Shown: positions 21,235 to 32,779, numbered from the stretch's first letter. The stretch is DNA of 64,000 bases from Mixophyes australis (GCA_036250195.1 JAVHZZ010000003.1:54575521-54639520); one strand, 5' to 3'. Numbers and translations: made by a program. Notes: generated by a model from the sequence alone, not told the origin.

Positions 21235-23277
21235 ATGGGTCTTAGGGTCCTTTCTCTTAATGTAAAAGGGTTAAATAGTCCCCAGAAACGAAGTAAACTT
21301 CACGTGACCCTTAAATATCATAGGGGAGACCTAATTTTCATACAGGAGACTCACTTTCTACATGACTCTCACCCCGAACTCCGCTTTAAATTATATCCCG
21401 ACTCATACCATGCCTGTGATCACTCAGCTAAAAAACGGGGGGTCTCGATCTTACTGGCACGTCACCTCATGTTTGAGCTTAACAATTCTCTCGCTGACAA
21501 AGACGGACGTTATCTCATTCTGATAGGTAAGCTAAACAATAAGCTCTGTACACTAGTAAACGTTTATGCCCCTAACCAACACCAACACCGCTTCTTCACC
21601 AAACTAGATTCCTTATTGACTCGTTTTAGACAGGGGGATCTTATTGTAGCGGGCGACTTCAACACTGTTCTGAACACCACCATCGACCGTTCTGCCCCGG
21701 TGGCCGCTGTTCCGCTCTCAGCAGACCCACAATCCACTAAATCCCTCCTCAGTCTCATGAAATCCCAGCTTCTATATGACTCCTGGAGAGTGAAGGAGCC
21801 GACTACACGCGATTACACATTTTATTCTTCCCCCCATGGCTCATACTCCCGTATAGATATGATCCTGCTCAGCCATGATTTGGCCCTAAACCTCCAGGCA
21901 GTCCAGATCCACCCATTGACTTGGTCTGACCATGCCCCTTTTACAATTGACATCTCTGACCTCCTACCCCGACCTCACCCAATGACCTGGTGTCTTAATG
22001 ACTCCCTTCTTCACAATACGAATATAGTATCTCAGATTAGGACTAGACTGGAGGACTACTTTGAGCTAAATGATATTCCAGAAGTCTCCAAAGCCACCTT
22101 ATGGACTGCGCACAAAGCGGTCTTGAGGGGACACTTGATCAGCATGGCCTCCAGACACAAAAAAGAATACCTCACCCGAACCAATGAGCTCTCCATCCAA
22201 CTTCAAACCCTGGAAGCCCAGCACAAAGCAACCCCTGATCCCGCAAACCTGACAGCCCTCCGGGAAACCAAAGCCAAACTAAACCTCCTTCTCTCTAAAC
22301 AAGCGGCCACACGCCTTAAATGGCTCTGTCAGACTTTTTATGAAAAAGGAGACAAAGCTGACAAAATTCTTGCATCACGGCTGCGTACAGCTAGAACTCA
22401 TAGAAATATTATTGCTATCCGTGATTCACATAACCAGTTAACTCACGATCCAGCAGATATCAGGTCAGCATTTCAACATTTTTACACTGCTCTTTATAAC
22501 CTCCCGGCTCCCGCTTCCTCCCCAACACTGAAACCCCCCTCCGCCCTGATCACTGACTTTCTTGCCAAAGCCAGGCTACCTAAATTATCCCACCAAGCCC
22601 TTTCACTTCTCAATGAAGAGATCTCGACAGACGAGATCCATCAAGCCATCAAGGGACAAAAAAGTGGTAAATCCCCAGGCCCTGACGGCTTCACGGCCGC
22701 ATACTACAAGAAATTTTCTGATTTGTTGGCCCCTCATCTCAAATCCCTTTATGACAACACTCTCCAAGGTGACCCTCTCCCATCAGAGATGCTGGAGGCC
22801 AAAATTGTAGTTATCCCTAAAGAAGGTAAAGACCCGCTCCACTGTGCTAGCTACAGGCCAATCTCTCTCCTCAATCTCGATTTGAAAATGTATGCCAAAA
22901 TCCTAGCAAACCGTCTGAATGCCTTCCTCCCTTCTCTGATCCAGTATGACCAAGTAGGGTTTATCCCGGGACGCCAGGCGAGGGACAATACCAGACGTGC
23001 CATTGACATCATCCATATTACAAATTCCAGGAGATCCCCAACTATTATGCTCTCTCTGGATGCTGAAAAAGCATTTGACAGGATCTCTTGGGACTTTATG
23101 AAAGCGGCTCTTGAGTCGTTCGGCTTCGCTGGCGACTTCCTCACTGGCGTCCTAGCATTATACACCACCCCTACTGCTAAAGTCCTGGTTAATGGCACTC
23201 CCTCAATCATTCTCCATTCGAAATGGAACACGACAGGGTTGCCCCCTTTCCCCTCTGATATTTGCTCTGATAATTGA
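21235..23277 (+). pseudogene. LINE ORF2, endonuclease and N-terminal reverse transcriptase part
   Basis: ORF2 nicks target DNA with an apurinic-type endonuclease and reverse-transcribes the RNA from the nick. The frame from MGLRVLSLNVKG (Asn9) gives the endonuclease: QETHF (Glu38), VNVYAPN, GDFNTVL, SRIDMILLS and SDHAPF, all the expected metal-binding and catalytic positions. The RT follows: GKSPGPDGF, IPKEGKDP, SYRPISLLN, DQVGFIPGRQA and LDAEKAFDR with its catalytic Asp. An upstream in-frame ATG at 21112 exists, but 21235 matches the family start and LINE copy 2. The frame leaves the family near 23222 by a single-base shift and ends at 23277. The downstream half continues in the next frame. 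Confidence 0.92.
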
Positions 23278-25064
23278 ACCTCTGGCTTCTCAAATTAGGT
23301 CTAATCCTAGCATACAGGGGGTCAAGGTGGGTAATACGAACTCCAAGATCTCACTCTTTGCAGACGATATCCTCCTATCACTTACCCAACCGGGGATCTC
23401 CTTGCCCAACCTATATGCCATCCTTCCGAACTACAGTGATGTTTCGGGCTATAAGATAAACTACACCAAGTCAGAGGCCATGCTGCTTCACGTTTCTCCT
23501 CGGGATACCGAGCTCCTCCGGGCTAACTTTAATTTCAAATGGTAGAACAGGAAGATCAAATACCTGGGGGTTTTCCTCACTTCTCGCTATGACCTCCTCT
23601 TTCGTGAGAATTTCCTACCCCTTTTCTCCAAGACGCAATCAGACCTGACCTCCTGGAACCGCCTTATTATTTCGTGGCTGGGCAGGATCATAGCTGTCAA
23701 AATGAACATTCTCCCCAAATGGCTGTACCTCTTCTAAACCCTTCCGGTAGCTGTCCCTGCCTCTTTCCTTGCCAACATCCAGAAGGCCCTCACCCGCTTT
23801 ATTTGGAACCATAGACCTCCTAGAGTCTCATCCAATATCTTAAAACGACCAATCCCTGGAGGAGGAAGAGGCCTTCCCGACATCAAATTATACTACTTGG
23901 CATCCCACCTTTCGCAAATCGTTGCCTCCTACGCTCCCTCTGGCTCCACTGCATGGCTTGATATAGAATCGGCCCATCTAACCCTGCCCGATCTCTCCTC
24001 TCTCTGGGGCGTATCTCCCGCCCGTCGCCCCCCTGCTGTTAGAGCACTGCCTTCTATCAAATTTGATGCTATGCTCTGGGACTCCAACTCCTTCAAACTA
24101 AAACTTTCAACTGCAATATCTCCTTTAACCCCCATCTGGCATAACCCGGTGTTCCCTCCCGGATCTGCCTCTACAACCCACCGTAACTGGTCTTAAATTT
24201 CCAGTAGATTTTTCCAAACAGGGCCGCTGGCTTTCGCTAGCGGATCTCCAACCCCAATCCCCGTCCCAAATCCTCAGCCCCTTTGAATTCTTCCAAAGTA
24301 ATCATTTCTTGCGATCCCTGCCACCAACCTATGTTCTTAGGGACCTTACTCCATTTGAATCTCTTTGTAGAAAATATCCCTTGGACAAGGGCATGATTTC
24401 TCAAATATATAGCATTCTTCTCACTTCTGCCCTTCCCTCTCCAAACCCTCATGAAGACGAGTGGGAAAAGGACCTTGGTCCTCCCCCGGATGAAGAGGCT
24501 TGGGAGGACATGAGACTGGGGATAGCTAAATGCTCCATATCAACTAAACTCAAGGAAACCTCTTACAAAATTTATTACCGTTGGTATTACACTCCCACAA
24601 GATTCCATAGAATGTTTCCCTCTTCCTCGCCCTGCTGTTGGCGGGACTGTGGCCAAAGGGGTACGATGTTTCATATTTGGTGGTCTTGCCCGATTATCAC
24701 CACCTTCTGGGATTCAGTCCATAGTTTCCTAAATACCCTTTTTGAAGCTCCTATCCCGAAAGATCCCTGGATATTTCTTTTATGTTACACTCCCCAAGAC
24801 CTGGACAAATTCTCCAAGAAATTAACTGCCCACATCCTGACAGCAGCCAAATCACTCATAGCCCTTAATTGGAAAAAGACCTCACCTCCATCCCTTTTGG
24901 CTCTCAAGAAGCAGATTTGGCACGTGGCCGCTATGGAGGAGATTACGGACTACCTCCACGATAGAGGCCACGTCTTCAGTCAAGTCTGGGCTCCATGGCT
25001 AGCCGTGGAACACACCTTCCCCCCTCAACGCTCCACGTCCTGCGACCTGATCCATGTGCGATGA
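23192..25064 (+). pseudogene. LINE ORF2, C-terminal reverse transcriptase part to stop
   Basis: Continuation of ORF2 after the frameshift. It opens with NGTRQGCPLSPL and the catalytic SLFADDILLSL. A TAG at 23543-23545 and a TAA at 23735-23737 interrupt the same frame. LINE copy 2 reads Gln-Thr at the second site (LYLFQTLP), so a C-to-T change of CAA explains it; CAG to TAG is likely for the first. After 24196 the frame shifts again, and the last 251 codons (24309-25064) hold the C-terminal Cys-His motif CWRDCGQRGTMFHIWWSC. Whole ORF2 spans about 1276 codons, normal length. The enzyme cannot be made intact. Confidence 0.9.
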
Positions 25065-25375
25065 CCCTAACTCTTCCCGACACATATCTCCCCCTCTGCT
25101 ATAGGCTCAACACACCCTAGTTATCCTCTAAATACTTACAGTGCTTATCTTTGTGGTCCTACCCCCCTCACCCCTCCCCCACAATCCATTTTGTTCCTAC
25201 ACCCATTTTATATTACTCTTTAAAAATGTAAAAACCGGTCATTTTTGTCTAAAGGTTTCCTAATATGCGATACACCACAATAACTGTTGTGATTTTACTG
25301 TGCATGCTACACAGTGTTATTGTTTTGCTGTCTGTATTTTCTTGATTGACCACTGAAAATAAAAAATTATAAAAA
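25065..25375 (+). terminator. 3' UTR and A-rich tail of LINE copy 1
   Basis: Short 3' UTR ending GAAAATAAAAAATTAT followed by an A run that merges with the target duplication. AATAAA at about 25358 is the probable poly-A signal. Confidence 0.7.
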
Positions 25376-25390
25376 AAAAAGAACAAGTTT

Positions 25391-27450
25391 GGCATTACAA
25401 AAGGTTATATAGTCAAGGTACATGTATCACAGTTAACACTAACTGGAGTGACATAACAGACCATCGTCAGAGAGAAAAACTCCAAACCGGTACAGCAATC
25501 TGGTTGCGGAAAAAAGCCACGAGAGAGCTCACGGCCTGTACCTAAGCCGTGAAGCTATTGCCATGTTGTGATTATATGGAGGAAGTGAGGGGAATAATAG
25601 GAAGTGTGTGCGCCAGAAGGGAGAAAGGGATGGGTGCGCGGCGGGGGGATTAGGAGTGGTTTTACTAGACGCCGTGTGGGGGGGGGGGGTGTTGAGTTCT
25701 GCAAATACCAAGAACGCCATTTTGTTGTTTTGGAGACTGGTGATGTATTCCATTTGGGATACGGAACAAATACGATCAACCACCAACAGTTGTGAGGGAG
25801 GGCTGCTTTTTTTTCATTTACGGGGTATTTGAAACTTCGCTGCGTAGGAAATTTAGAGAATCAATTTGTCTGTGGCTTTGTCAAGGCGGTGGGGGGGGGG
25901 GGGAATCACATAAGAGAAGGTTAGCGGGAGTCAGGTTGAGAATGAGTTCGGTGACTTCCGCTATGTATTTATTTTATTTTTAACATATGTTAAGTATGTT
26001 TTGTACAAAAAAATGAATCTTTCAGGTGAAGCATAGGAGTTGGCTAGTTTTGTATAAATTGCAATGTACACACAGAGACATTGTGAATTTCATGAATTAC
26101 AATGGGTGGTTAAACAAAATAAATATATGGTTGTCAAAGATAAGCTTGCTAGCATCGACCATCAGTTAGATGACTGATGGCAATACATACTTTTGAGTCA
26201 GATATAGTGTAGTAGTGTATATCAGTCAACAGAGCTTATGGAACTTGAAACAATGCAATCAAACTTACCCTGAACATAAATATTGTGATGTCGTAGCAGG
26301 TCATGGTCAGTTGGCATCATAATGATGGGCATAATCATTAATCTAGTTAACCACCTATTGGCCGTTGAGCACTGCTATCATGCGCTTCAGCTCCTTGGCC
26401 ACTTCTACCTATGTATGGGGCCACGTTGGACATTAATCCTGTTGCTTGGTAAGACTATGGCTGGATTCCGTGTTTAATGCTTAGGTCACAGAAATGACAT
26501 TGTGCTGCCAGTCATGTTCCTCATAACATAGCATATTGCTCCCGGAACTGTGTTAAAACAGAATGACATACTGGTAATTAACTTAGTAGACAGGCTAGTT
26601 GTTAAATGGAATATGTCAATCATAATCTTGCAATGTAGCCTGTATGTTATACTTTTCTACCTTGCAACCTTAAAGTTATGAAATGAGAAGCCTAATTTGG
26701 CTAAGAAAATTCAAGGTCATTGATGGGCATATGGGCAAGCCAGATAAAATTTTTCTTATTCATGGAGCTCATGGCAGGAAAATTTTTCAAATCTAGCTTG
26801 ATAACCACAAAGGAGACCAGTCAATTGTGGGCCCTGAAAGACTTACTAAGTTGGATATGACCCAAGAGACCTTCTCCGATAGAATCTAGCGCTTTCATTT
26901 AAAATTGGGATTGACCGCAATTGGTATATTCTTGTGTACTGTGCAAACAGATGTCAAGTAAAAAAATATAAAATGCCTTAGCATTTTTATATTACTATAG
27001 TTAAGAAACATGATGATGGATTGGGTACTGATCATTGGAGTCCTGATAATGTCTGCTAACCAGGTCCCTTGTCAGTGATTAGGTTGATTGGAAAAGCTTC
27101 TTCTCCCTCTTTTGCATCTAACAGGCTCTGCTACAAAAGCGATACCATAGACAAGATTTAAAAGGCCATAATTATAAAGGAATTTATAATCCTTCTAAAC
27201 TCACCTTCCTTCTAAACATTATCCACTAGGAAAGGTCAAAAATAATCCCATTCCAATTGAACTCCCATAATCAATCAAATGCAAACCATTAAGTAATTGC
27301 CCTTTAATTAAAGAATTGACATGACTTCTCTGCTATCAAAATCCGCCTATATCCTTGTTTTGTGAGCCTTCTTTATCTAATTATTTACTCTGTTGTAGAA
27401 TGCTGGGCAGTGATGGTGGTTTGTTAGATCAGCTCTGTGCCCCTACCTCC
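25391..27450. other. No gene recognised
   Basis: From 25391 the pre-insertion sequence resumes. A G-rich stretch (25600-25910) has G runs of ten or more near 25678 and 25891 and gives several overlapping short frames without domains. 26000-27430 is ordinary AT-rich DNA with nothing recognised on either strand. Confidence 0.5.
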
Positions 27451-27451
27451 C

Positions 27452-27740
27452 ACTTCATTATCATCATCATCATCATCATCATCATCTATTTATTTATATA
27501 GCGTCACTAATTCGGCAGCGCTGCACAGAGAACTCATTCACATCAGTCCCTGCTCCATTGGAGCTTACAATCTAACTCCATTACCATACACACACATAGA
27601 CCAAGCGAAACTAAGGGCAATTTGATAGCAGCCAGTTAACCTACCAGTATGTTTTTGGAGTGTGGGAGGAAACCGGAGCACCAGGAGGAAACCCACGGAA
27701 ACACGGGGAGAACATGCAAACTCCACACAAATAAGGCCTT
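27452..27740 (-). mobile_element. SINE with L2-type tail, 5' truncated, minus strand
   Basis: On the minus strand it reads GGAGTTTGCATGTTCTCC, GTGGGTTTCCTCCTGGTGC, CCTCCCACACTCCAAAAAC, then the tail ATATAAATAAATA and a GAT repeat (plus-strand ATC array at 27456-27486). It matches the downstream four-fifths of the SINE at 28829-29153. The tRNA-related promoter part is missing, as expected of 5'-truncated insertions. Confidence 0.85.
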
Positions 27741-27842
27741 AATCATCTTCTCACAAATATAAGACAGTTAAATATTTGTAAAGGCAGAATGTAATTACAT
27801 AGCAGTGCAGCAGAGTGTCATCATACCAAGTACAGTCTAGAA

Positions 27843-27990
27843 CAGGGGTAGGCAACCTGCGGCTCTCCAGGTGTTGTGAAACTACAAGTCCCAGCATGCT
27901 TTGCCAGTAGATAACCAGCAGAGAGGTGGCAAGGCATGCTGGGATTTGTAGTTTTACAACACCTGGAGAGCCACAGGTTCCCTATCCCTG
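27843..27990. mobile_element. hAT fold-back MITE, 148 bp
   Basis: A perfect 8-bp target duplication GTCTAGAA lies at 27835-27842 and 27991-27998. The ends CAGGGGTAGG and CCTATCCCTG are inverted repeats. The whole element folds on itself: CTCTCCAGGTGTTGTGAAAC and AGTCCCAGCATGC are mirrored by GCATGCTGGGATT and GTTTTACAACACCTGGAGAG. No coding capacity. It was mobilised by a hAT transposase not present here. The central, unpaired part is about 25 bp. Confidence 0.95.
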
Positions 27991-28266
27991 GTCTAGAAGA
28001 TCTACTGATTATCATCTCAGTCCAACTTCTGGACCCAGTGAGTTCAATTGTAATTGCTGTTGCCATCTCTGTTCCAGTTTGATGATCTCCTCTACATCCC
28101 TTGGTGCCGATGAACATTGAGAACAAGTGTCCTGGCTCTGTTTCCAGCTGCAATCATGATACTGAAGAGTTATAAGCCTTCTCCAACCCAAAAGTGGAAG
28201 AAGGCTCAGTTAGAATAAACAATCATCAATTATATCTGTTTTTAAGATTCCTACAGTGATTGGTTC

Positions 28267-28755
28267 GGTGGTAATCGTTTTTACTATTCCGACATGTTTA
28301 AGCCCTACAAATAAAATCCAAAATTATGAAAAACCGATGTAAAAGTAAACAGACTTACCTTCAACCCGACGCTGGACATCTCCATTGAAAGCGCCATGCT
28401 GACAGCAACTAATTCTGATTGAAGAAGTGTTCGGTACTGCAGGCTGACGTCATCGCGACGTCTGCCAATAGAAATTTAAAGCGTCAATATCGGGTTAAGT
28501 GTTTTAACACTTAACCTTAGGGGTCCTCGCATTGCCTTTTAAATTTCTATTGACAGACGTCGCGTCACCCTGCAGTGCCGACCACTTGTTCAATCGGAAT
28601 CACTTGCTGTCAGCATGGTGCTTTCATTGGAGATGTCCAGCGTCAGGTTGAAGGTAAGTCTGTTTATTTTCTCATTGGTTTTTCAGAATTTCGGATTTTA
28701 TTTGTAGGGTTTAAACATGTCGGAATATTGGTAATAATTAAAGCGTACTCAACCC
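28267..28755. mobile_element. Palindromic MITE-like element, 489 bp
   Basis: Left arm (28267 to about 28495) and right arm (about 28515-28755) are near-perfect reverse complements over more than 200 bp each. Landmarks are ATTCCGACATGTTTAA, CAGACTTACCTTCAAC and GACGCTGGACATCTCC with their complements near 28725, 28655 and 28640. The centre is itself a palindrome at 28493-28516 (GGTTAAGTGTT, two T, and the complement). A 9-bp direct repeat, GATTGGTTC, lies at 28258-28266 and 28756-28764 and fits a target duplication. Nine bases would suit a Mutator-like element and eight a hAT. The superfamily is not settled. The left terminus appears about 10 bp shorter than the right. Confidence 0.8.
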
Positions 28756-28828
28756 GATTGGTTCAAGTTCCATGTCGCTGCCTTCCTCTGTCTTTCCTTG
28801 CCAGTCATCAACAGTTGCTTTATTATTA

Positions 28829-29153
28829 CAGTGGCCAGTGGTTAGCACTTCTGCCTCACAGCACTGGGGTCATGAGTTCGATTCCCGACCACGACCTTAT
28901 CTGTGTGGAGTTTGTATGTTCTCCTTGTGTTTGCGTGGGTTTCCTCCGGGTGCTCCTGTTTCCTCCCACACTCCAAAAACATACTGGTAGGTTAATTGGC
29001 TGTTATCAAAATTGACCTTAGTCTCTCTCTGTGTGTATGTTAAGGAATTTAGACTTTAAGTTCCAATGGGGCAGGGACTGAGGTGAGTGAGTTCTCTGTA
29101 CAGCACTGCAGAATTAGTGGCTCTATATAAATAACTGATGAAGATGATGATTA
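28829..29153 (+). mobile_element. Full-length tRNA-derived SINE (V-SINE-like)
   Basis: The head has RNA polymerase III promoter boxes: box A TGGCCAGTGGTTAGC near 28832 and box B GAGTTCGATTC at 28874-28884. These are followed by the conserved vertebrate core (GTGGAGTTTGTATGTTCTCC, GGGTTTCCTCCGGGTGCTCC, CCTCCCACACTCCAAAAACA). Last is a tail AGTGGCTCTATATAAATAAC ending in GATGAAGATGATGAT. The tail type is recognised by an L2-like LINE reverse transcriptase. It carries no protein. About 325 bp, normal full length. Confidence 0.9.
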
Positions 29154-29209
29154 TTAGTGGCTGATAATGTTACTGCCTTACACTAGCCACATACACATTC
29201 CACACCAGC

Positions 29210-29402
29210 AGCTATAATTGTTATTACGCTACCTTATGTATCAAATGTTTCCCACATCTCTTGGATTGTAAACTATTTTTTTGGACAGGGTTATTTTAAC
29301 CATCTGTTTCATGCCATTGTATGTAATTTGTTTGTGTTACGATCCCCTCAATGTACAACGATGTGTAATATGTCAGTGCTTTATAAATCAATAAATAAAA
29401 AC
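29210..29402 (+). mobile_element. L2/SINE-type 3' end fragment
   Basis: GGATTGTAAACT, GTTTCATGCCATTGTATG and CAGTGCTTTATAAATCAATA are the order and wording of another common 3' tail family in amphibians, ending in A-rich DNA. There is no 5' part. Confidence 0.55.
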
Positions 29403-30840
29403 ATTGTTAGCAAAATAATACCAAATAGCAGTAATAAATATAATGTGGTTATTATACAAGTTGGTGGATTGATTCTAAAGAAAAAGCGGTAGTTAGCCAT
29501 GAAATGTTTTAATGTTGCATATTTTCAATAATACAATTTTTATTATTTATTTGTTCATATCTTTCTTTTTATATATTTTTTTGGTAGTCTTTAGTGTTCA
29601 TTTAAAAACCGTGATCCAGCAGTGGAAATACCGTTTTGTGATTCCATGCATCTCATGTTTCTTGTGTGATTGCGACAGGTAATTGTACGACTGCAACAGC
29701 GGGGATGCAACATGTTTTTCAATTCTGCTAATGGTAAATGCTGAGCGGATCAGGACATTTCTTGCTGGACCCGACCAACGTGCAGTAAGGTTCCTCACTC
29801 TGGTGGGCACTTCTTGTTTAGTGGGAGGTAACAAACTACTTCCTAACCGATTTTTCACTTCGTTATTAGAGCTATACTTTATATGGGACACATTTCGTGC
29901 CAAGTAGGTGCACTTTATGTGGAAAATCCCATTTTATGCGTACAAATATCAATGTAATAAAAACATAAAAATGTTCAAATGGGACACATAAAATAAAAGC
30001 AGTCCAAATAGAATTGATTTTTTTATGATTTTGCATAGTTACACAAATTCTAGCTATATAAGACATATAAAGCTTTTTATTCTCTAGTTTAGCGTCGTTG
30101 AAATTATTACTTTCACTAGGCAGTTTTGGATTTCACATACTGATGCAGAGTATTCCATATAGAACGTAATACATGGAAAGCCATTTACCCTCTAATAACT
30201 CCATGTGACATCATCACTGTGGATTCTATATAGGAGGGAGAGTCCCTGGGGCTAATATCTGTCCCTCTTATTAGTGCAGACACAGATATTTAATCGAATG
30301 TTTTTTTTGGCAAAATAATGTACCTGTCATTTATATGTACAAGTGTAATCTGCAATAAAGTACACATATTACGTACCTATAAAGTAAAATTAAAATTGAT
30401 CTGGCTGTATGAGCTGAAACATATGTGGTCCTGATGGGGTTAAACTGACTTTAAATGACTTCAATATTTTGCAAGAAAATTATATACTTGTTTAGCATTT
30501 GTTTACAGGTGTTTCACATTACTGCAATCTTGTGTTCCCAATACCTCAGATTGTTGTACATTTCTTAGCTTTTCGTGCATTGCTTAAAACATCAAAGTTT
30601 AAAAGTTAAAATATGCGTTGTATAAGTAAGGGTTATATTATTTAAATATGCAGTAACTTACATAGGCCTAGTTTATAGCAGTTTTCTATGTGTGTAGAAA
30701 TTCCAAGGTACTTCCTTTCAAAATATGCTTGTTATGTGTGAAAATTAAAGCTCTCTGAATCTAGTAATAGCCATTATTTAAACATCCAAGGAAATTGGAT
30801 TTTTCTATTTCATTGTAAAGCTGTTCAATGCTCCTGGAGA
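29403..30840. other. No gene recognised
   Basis: AT-rich sequence. Frames of 64-101 codons on both strands (for example 29598-29903 minus) show no domain. No repeat unit seen. Confidence 0.5.
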
Positions 30841-30844
30841 GACG

Positions 30845-31440
30845 CCAGGGACCGGATTCTTTAAGGGACGCAAAAGGCGATTTGTGCTTATAGCCCGCAC
30901 AATTACTTTGCGCATGCCCAGAACTGGACCTTACTATACAGAGCGCAGCAACATCCAAATCATCTTTAAGCGCAAAGGACACTTACTACAGCCTATGATT
31001 TCAGGGAAGGCGCGTAGGCCCATAATCAATGTACAGTAAGGGCGTGCCAAGATCGAGTGCCCGCAGCAGCGTTCAATTCAAACTCTGGGCATCTCTCAGC
31101 TACTTGTTTTTCAGTCATATCTCTTGCTCCAGCTACAGGTCTAGCCTAAGTGCCAATTACTAATGATGTTGGCTGTGTATGCATACTAGGACATGTCTGC
31201 AATCAGTAGCCACTGTAAAAATTTATTTTATGCAAAGTAGACATTAATTACATCCTAATAAATGTATTTCATGCAAAAAAAAAACTAAAAACCCCGCAAC
31301 TTTTAATTTTTTTAATGTTTTTCAGTAATGCCTATTTTATTTGAAGATGACATTAATTGAATAGTTTTTTTTTTTTTTTCTGTGCATTCTTTTGTGAGTT
31401 TATATTCCAGATAGGAATCGGACGTAGATTCAAATTGTAG
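30845..31440 (+). repeat. Dispersed repeat family C, copy 1
   Basis: Contains in order ACCGGATTCTTTAAGGGACG, CACTTACTACAGCCTATGAT, ATCAATGTACAGTAAGGGCGTGCC, GACATTAATTACATC and TTATATTCCAG. The same order, diverged, occurs at 55.5-56.03 kb. The first block resembles the GGGCCTGATTCATTAAG end of the PIF/Harbinger-like MITEs found at 33.65, 42.30 and 43.51 kb, so the family may be a larger relative of them. Confidence 0.6.
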
Positions 31441-31703
31441 CTACTTTGGGAAGGGCCATCTGTAACACCGTCAACATTACTCATTAGCCTTGCCCTGTGA
31501 GGTAACTGCAGGTGAGGTCACCGGAAGGGCTACAGAAGAAGAGAGATGGGGGCCTCGTTGGTACAAAGAGGCGCCAGTGATGCATGTGATCACGTCACTG
31601 GAGAAATGTCCCCATGCAGTGCTGCATGCGGCACCCTCATTAGTGGTGGTGTGGCCAACGGCGCGGCAAGAAAATACCTGCACCAGAAATACGGAGGTCA
31701 CAT

Positions 31704-31736
31704 GGAAACCAGAGTCTATAAAAGACTCTGGTTTCC
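31704..31736. other. Perfect 14-bp inverted repeat with TATA-like loop
   Basis: GGAAACCAGAGTCT, loop ATAAA, AGACTCTGGTTTCC. The loop and its edges read TCTATAAAAGA, a good TATA-box match. It lies in a GC-rich 380-bp segment (31490-31870) where short frames exist on both strands but none shows a domain. Function is unknown. Confidence 0.8.
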
Positions 31737-31959
31737 TGCTTCTAGTGTGCAGTGGAGCAGTCAGGATCTGGGTGGTAGGAAGGTAGGAGGGTGGCTCATG
31801 CCATGTGGCACTTTTTTGGTCAGCCCTTCTGCAGGGGCATATGCAGAAGGGGGATCCCAAAAAACAGGATTGAAGTAGGTGTGTAAGGTAGTCACCCTGT
31901 TCTGTTATGAGGGGAGAACCTGTTTATCACACAGTATGTGGGAGATGTTTAACAAAGCA

Positions 31960-32525
31960 CTGTAGTGAGGAGCAGTAAGAATAGTTACTCATGTCAAGCA
32001 ATAAAGAAGTGGCTTGCCATACATTCCCAAAAGTGTTCAACTGAGAATTCTGCATTTTTATGTATAAGTAGAAATATCAACTCCTTTGCTGGTAATAGCA
32101 GTGTGTTGGGAGATTTTTCTCTGTATTTGGTCCTGTTGGATAACCCCAACCTTTCAAGCACTCACCATGAACCTATAAAATGATGGAATAAGTTGAACTT
32201 CTGTATTGTTTGTTTGAGAGACATGTTTGGTATCAGCAGCTGATGGGGAGTGCTGTTGCTGTATTGGCATTTGGAGGCTTTTTAGGGTACCTCTTGGTAA
32301 ATTAGCTCTTAATTTAAAAACTCATATAAGTATGGGCCAAAAATAGGGACTCTCATTGCTTAGAGTTAGGACCACCCTATTAGAAGAAGTGCCTTGATGG
32401 GGCGGGTGGCTTACCATACATTTGCACTGAGAATTTTGCATTTTTATGTACAAGTACAAATAATTACTTCTTTGCTGGTTATAGCAGTGTGATGGAGAAT
32501 TTTTCTTTTTATTTGTTTCTTATTC
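31960..32525 (+). repeat. Satellite-like repeat with about 390-bp monomer, second locus
   Basis: About 1.5 monomers. The block GCATTTTTATGTA recurs at about 32052 and 32434, and the block around AACCTTTCAAGCAC starts at 32149. Landmarks (TTGAGAG, GGAGTGCTGTTGCTGTATTG, TTGGAGGCTTTTTAGGGTAC, GACCACCCTATTAGAAG) follow in the same order as at 2391-2845, in the same orientation. Confidence 0.8.
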
Positions 32526-32779
32526 ATGTAAAGCCCTGTAATTGGAAAGAGGTAACCCTTTGAGAGGAGAGTGCTGTGTAGCCCAGCGTGGCTGCAGTAA
32601 GAGAGTCCCTGGATATTGGGATGGATGTAAGGGGGGCAGCCTAGATGACCCTCACTGTGGGAAGAGCCCTAACATGAGCTGTGTAGCTGAGGGAGAGAGA
32701 GAGAATACCTGAATATAGGGCATGACTATCAGTGCAGCAGCAGGAGGAGAACCCCCTTGAAAAGCGCACCCATACCTTG

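Larger units (their letters stand above)
18172..25375 (+). mobile_element. Full-length L1/Tx1-group LINE, 7.2 kb
   Basis: A 15-bp target duplication, AAAAAGAACAAGTTT, lies at 18157-18171 and 25376-25390, the second copy merging with the poly-A end. Between them are a 5' UTR of 0.54 kb, ORF1, a long inter-ORF region of 1.5 kb, ORF2 (endonuclease and reverse transcriptase) and a 3' UTR ending in A-rich sequence. Long target duplication, A tail and two-ORF layout are those of a retrotransposed L1-type element. Both ORFs carry a few nonsense or frameshift changes, so the copy is dead but not old. Confidence 0.93.

Noticed and set aside
20255..21245. Possible extra protein between LINE ORF1 and ORF2
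   Set aside because: Frames are short, overlapping and pyrimidine-driven (Pro/Ser/Leu), with no counterpart in LINE copy 2.
28832..28884. A tRNA gene from box A and box B matches
   Set aside because: No cloverleaf can be completed, and it is followed by the SINE core and tail, so it is the SINE head.
31477..31878. Frames of 98-127 codons on both strands around the GC-rich segment
   Set aside because: Overlapping on opposite strands, no recognisable domain, no splice or homology evidence.
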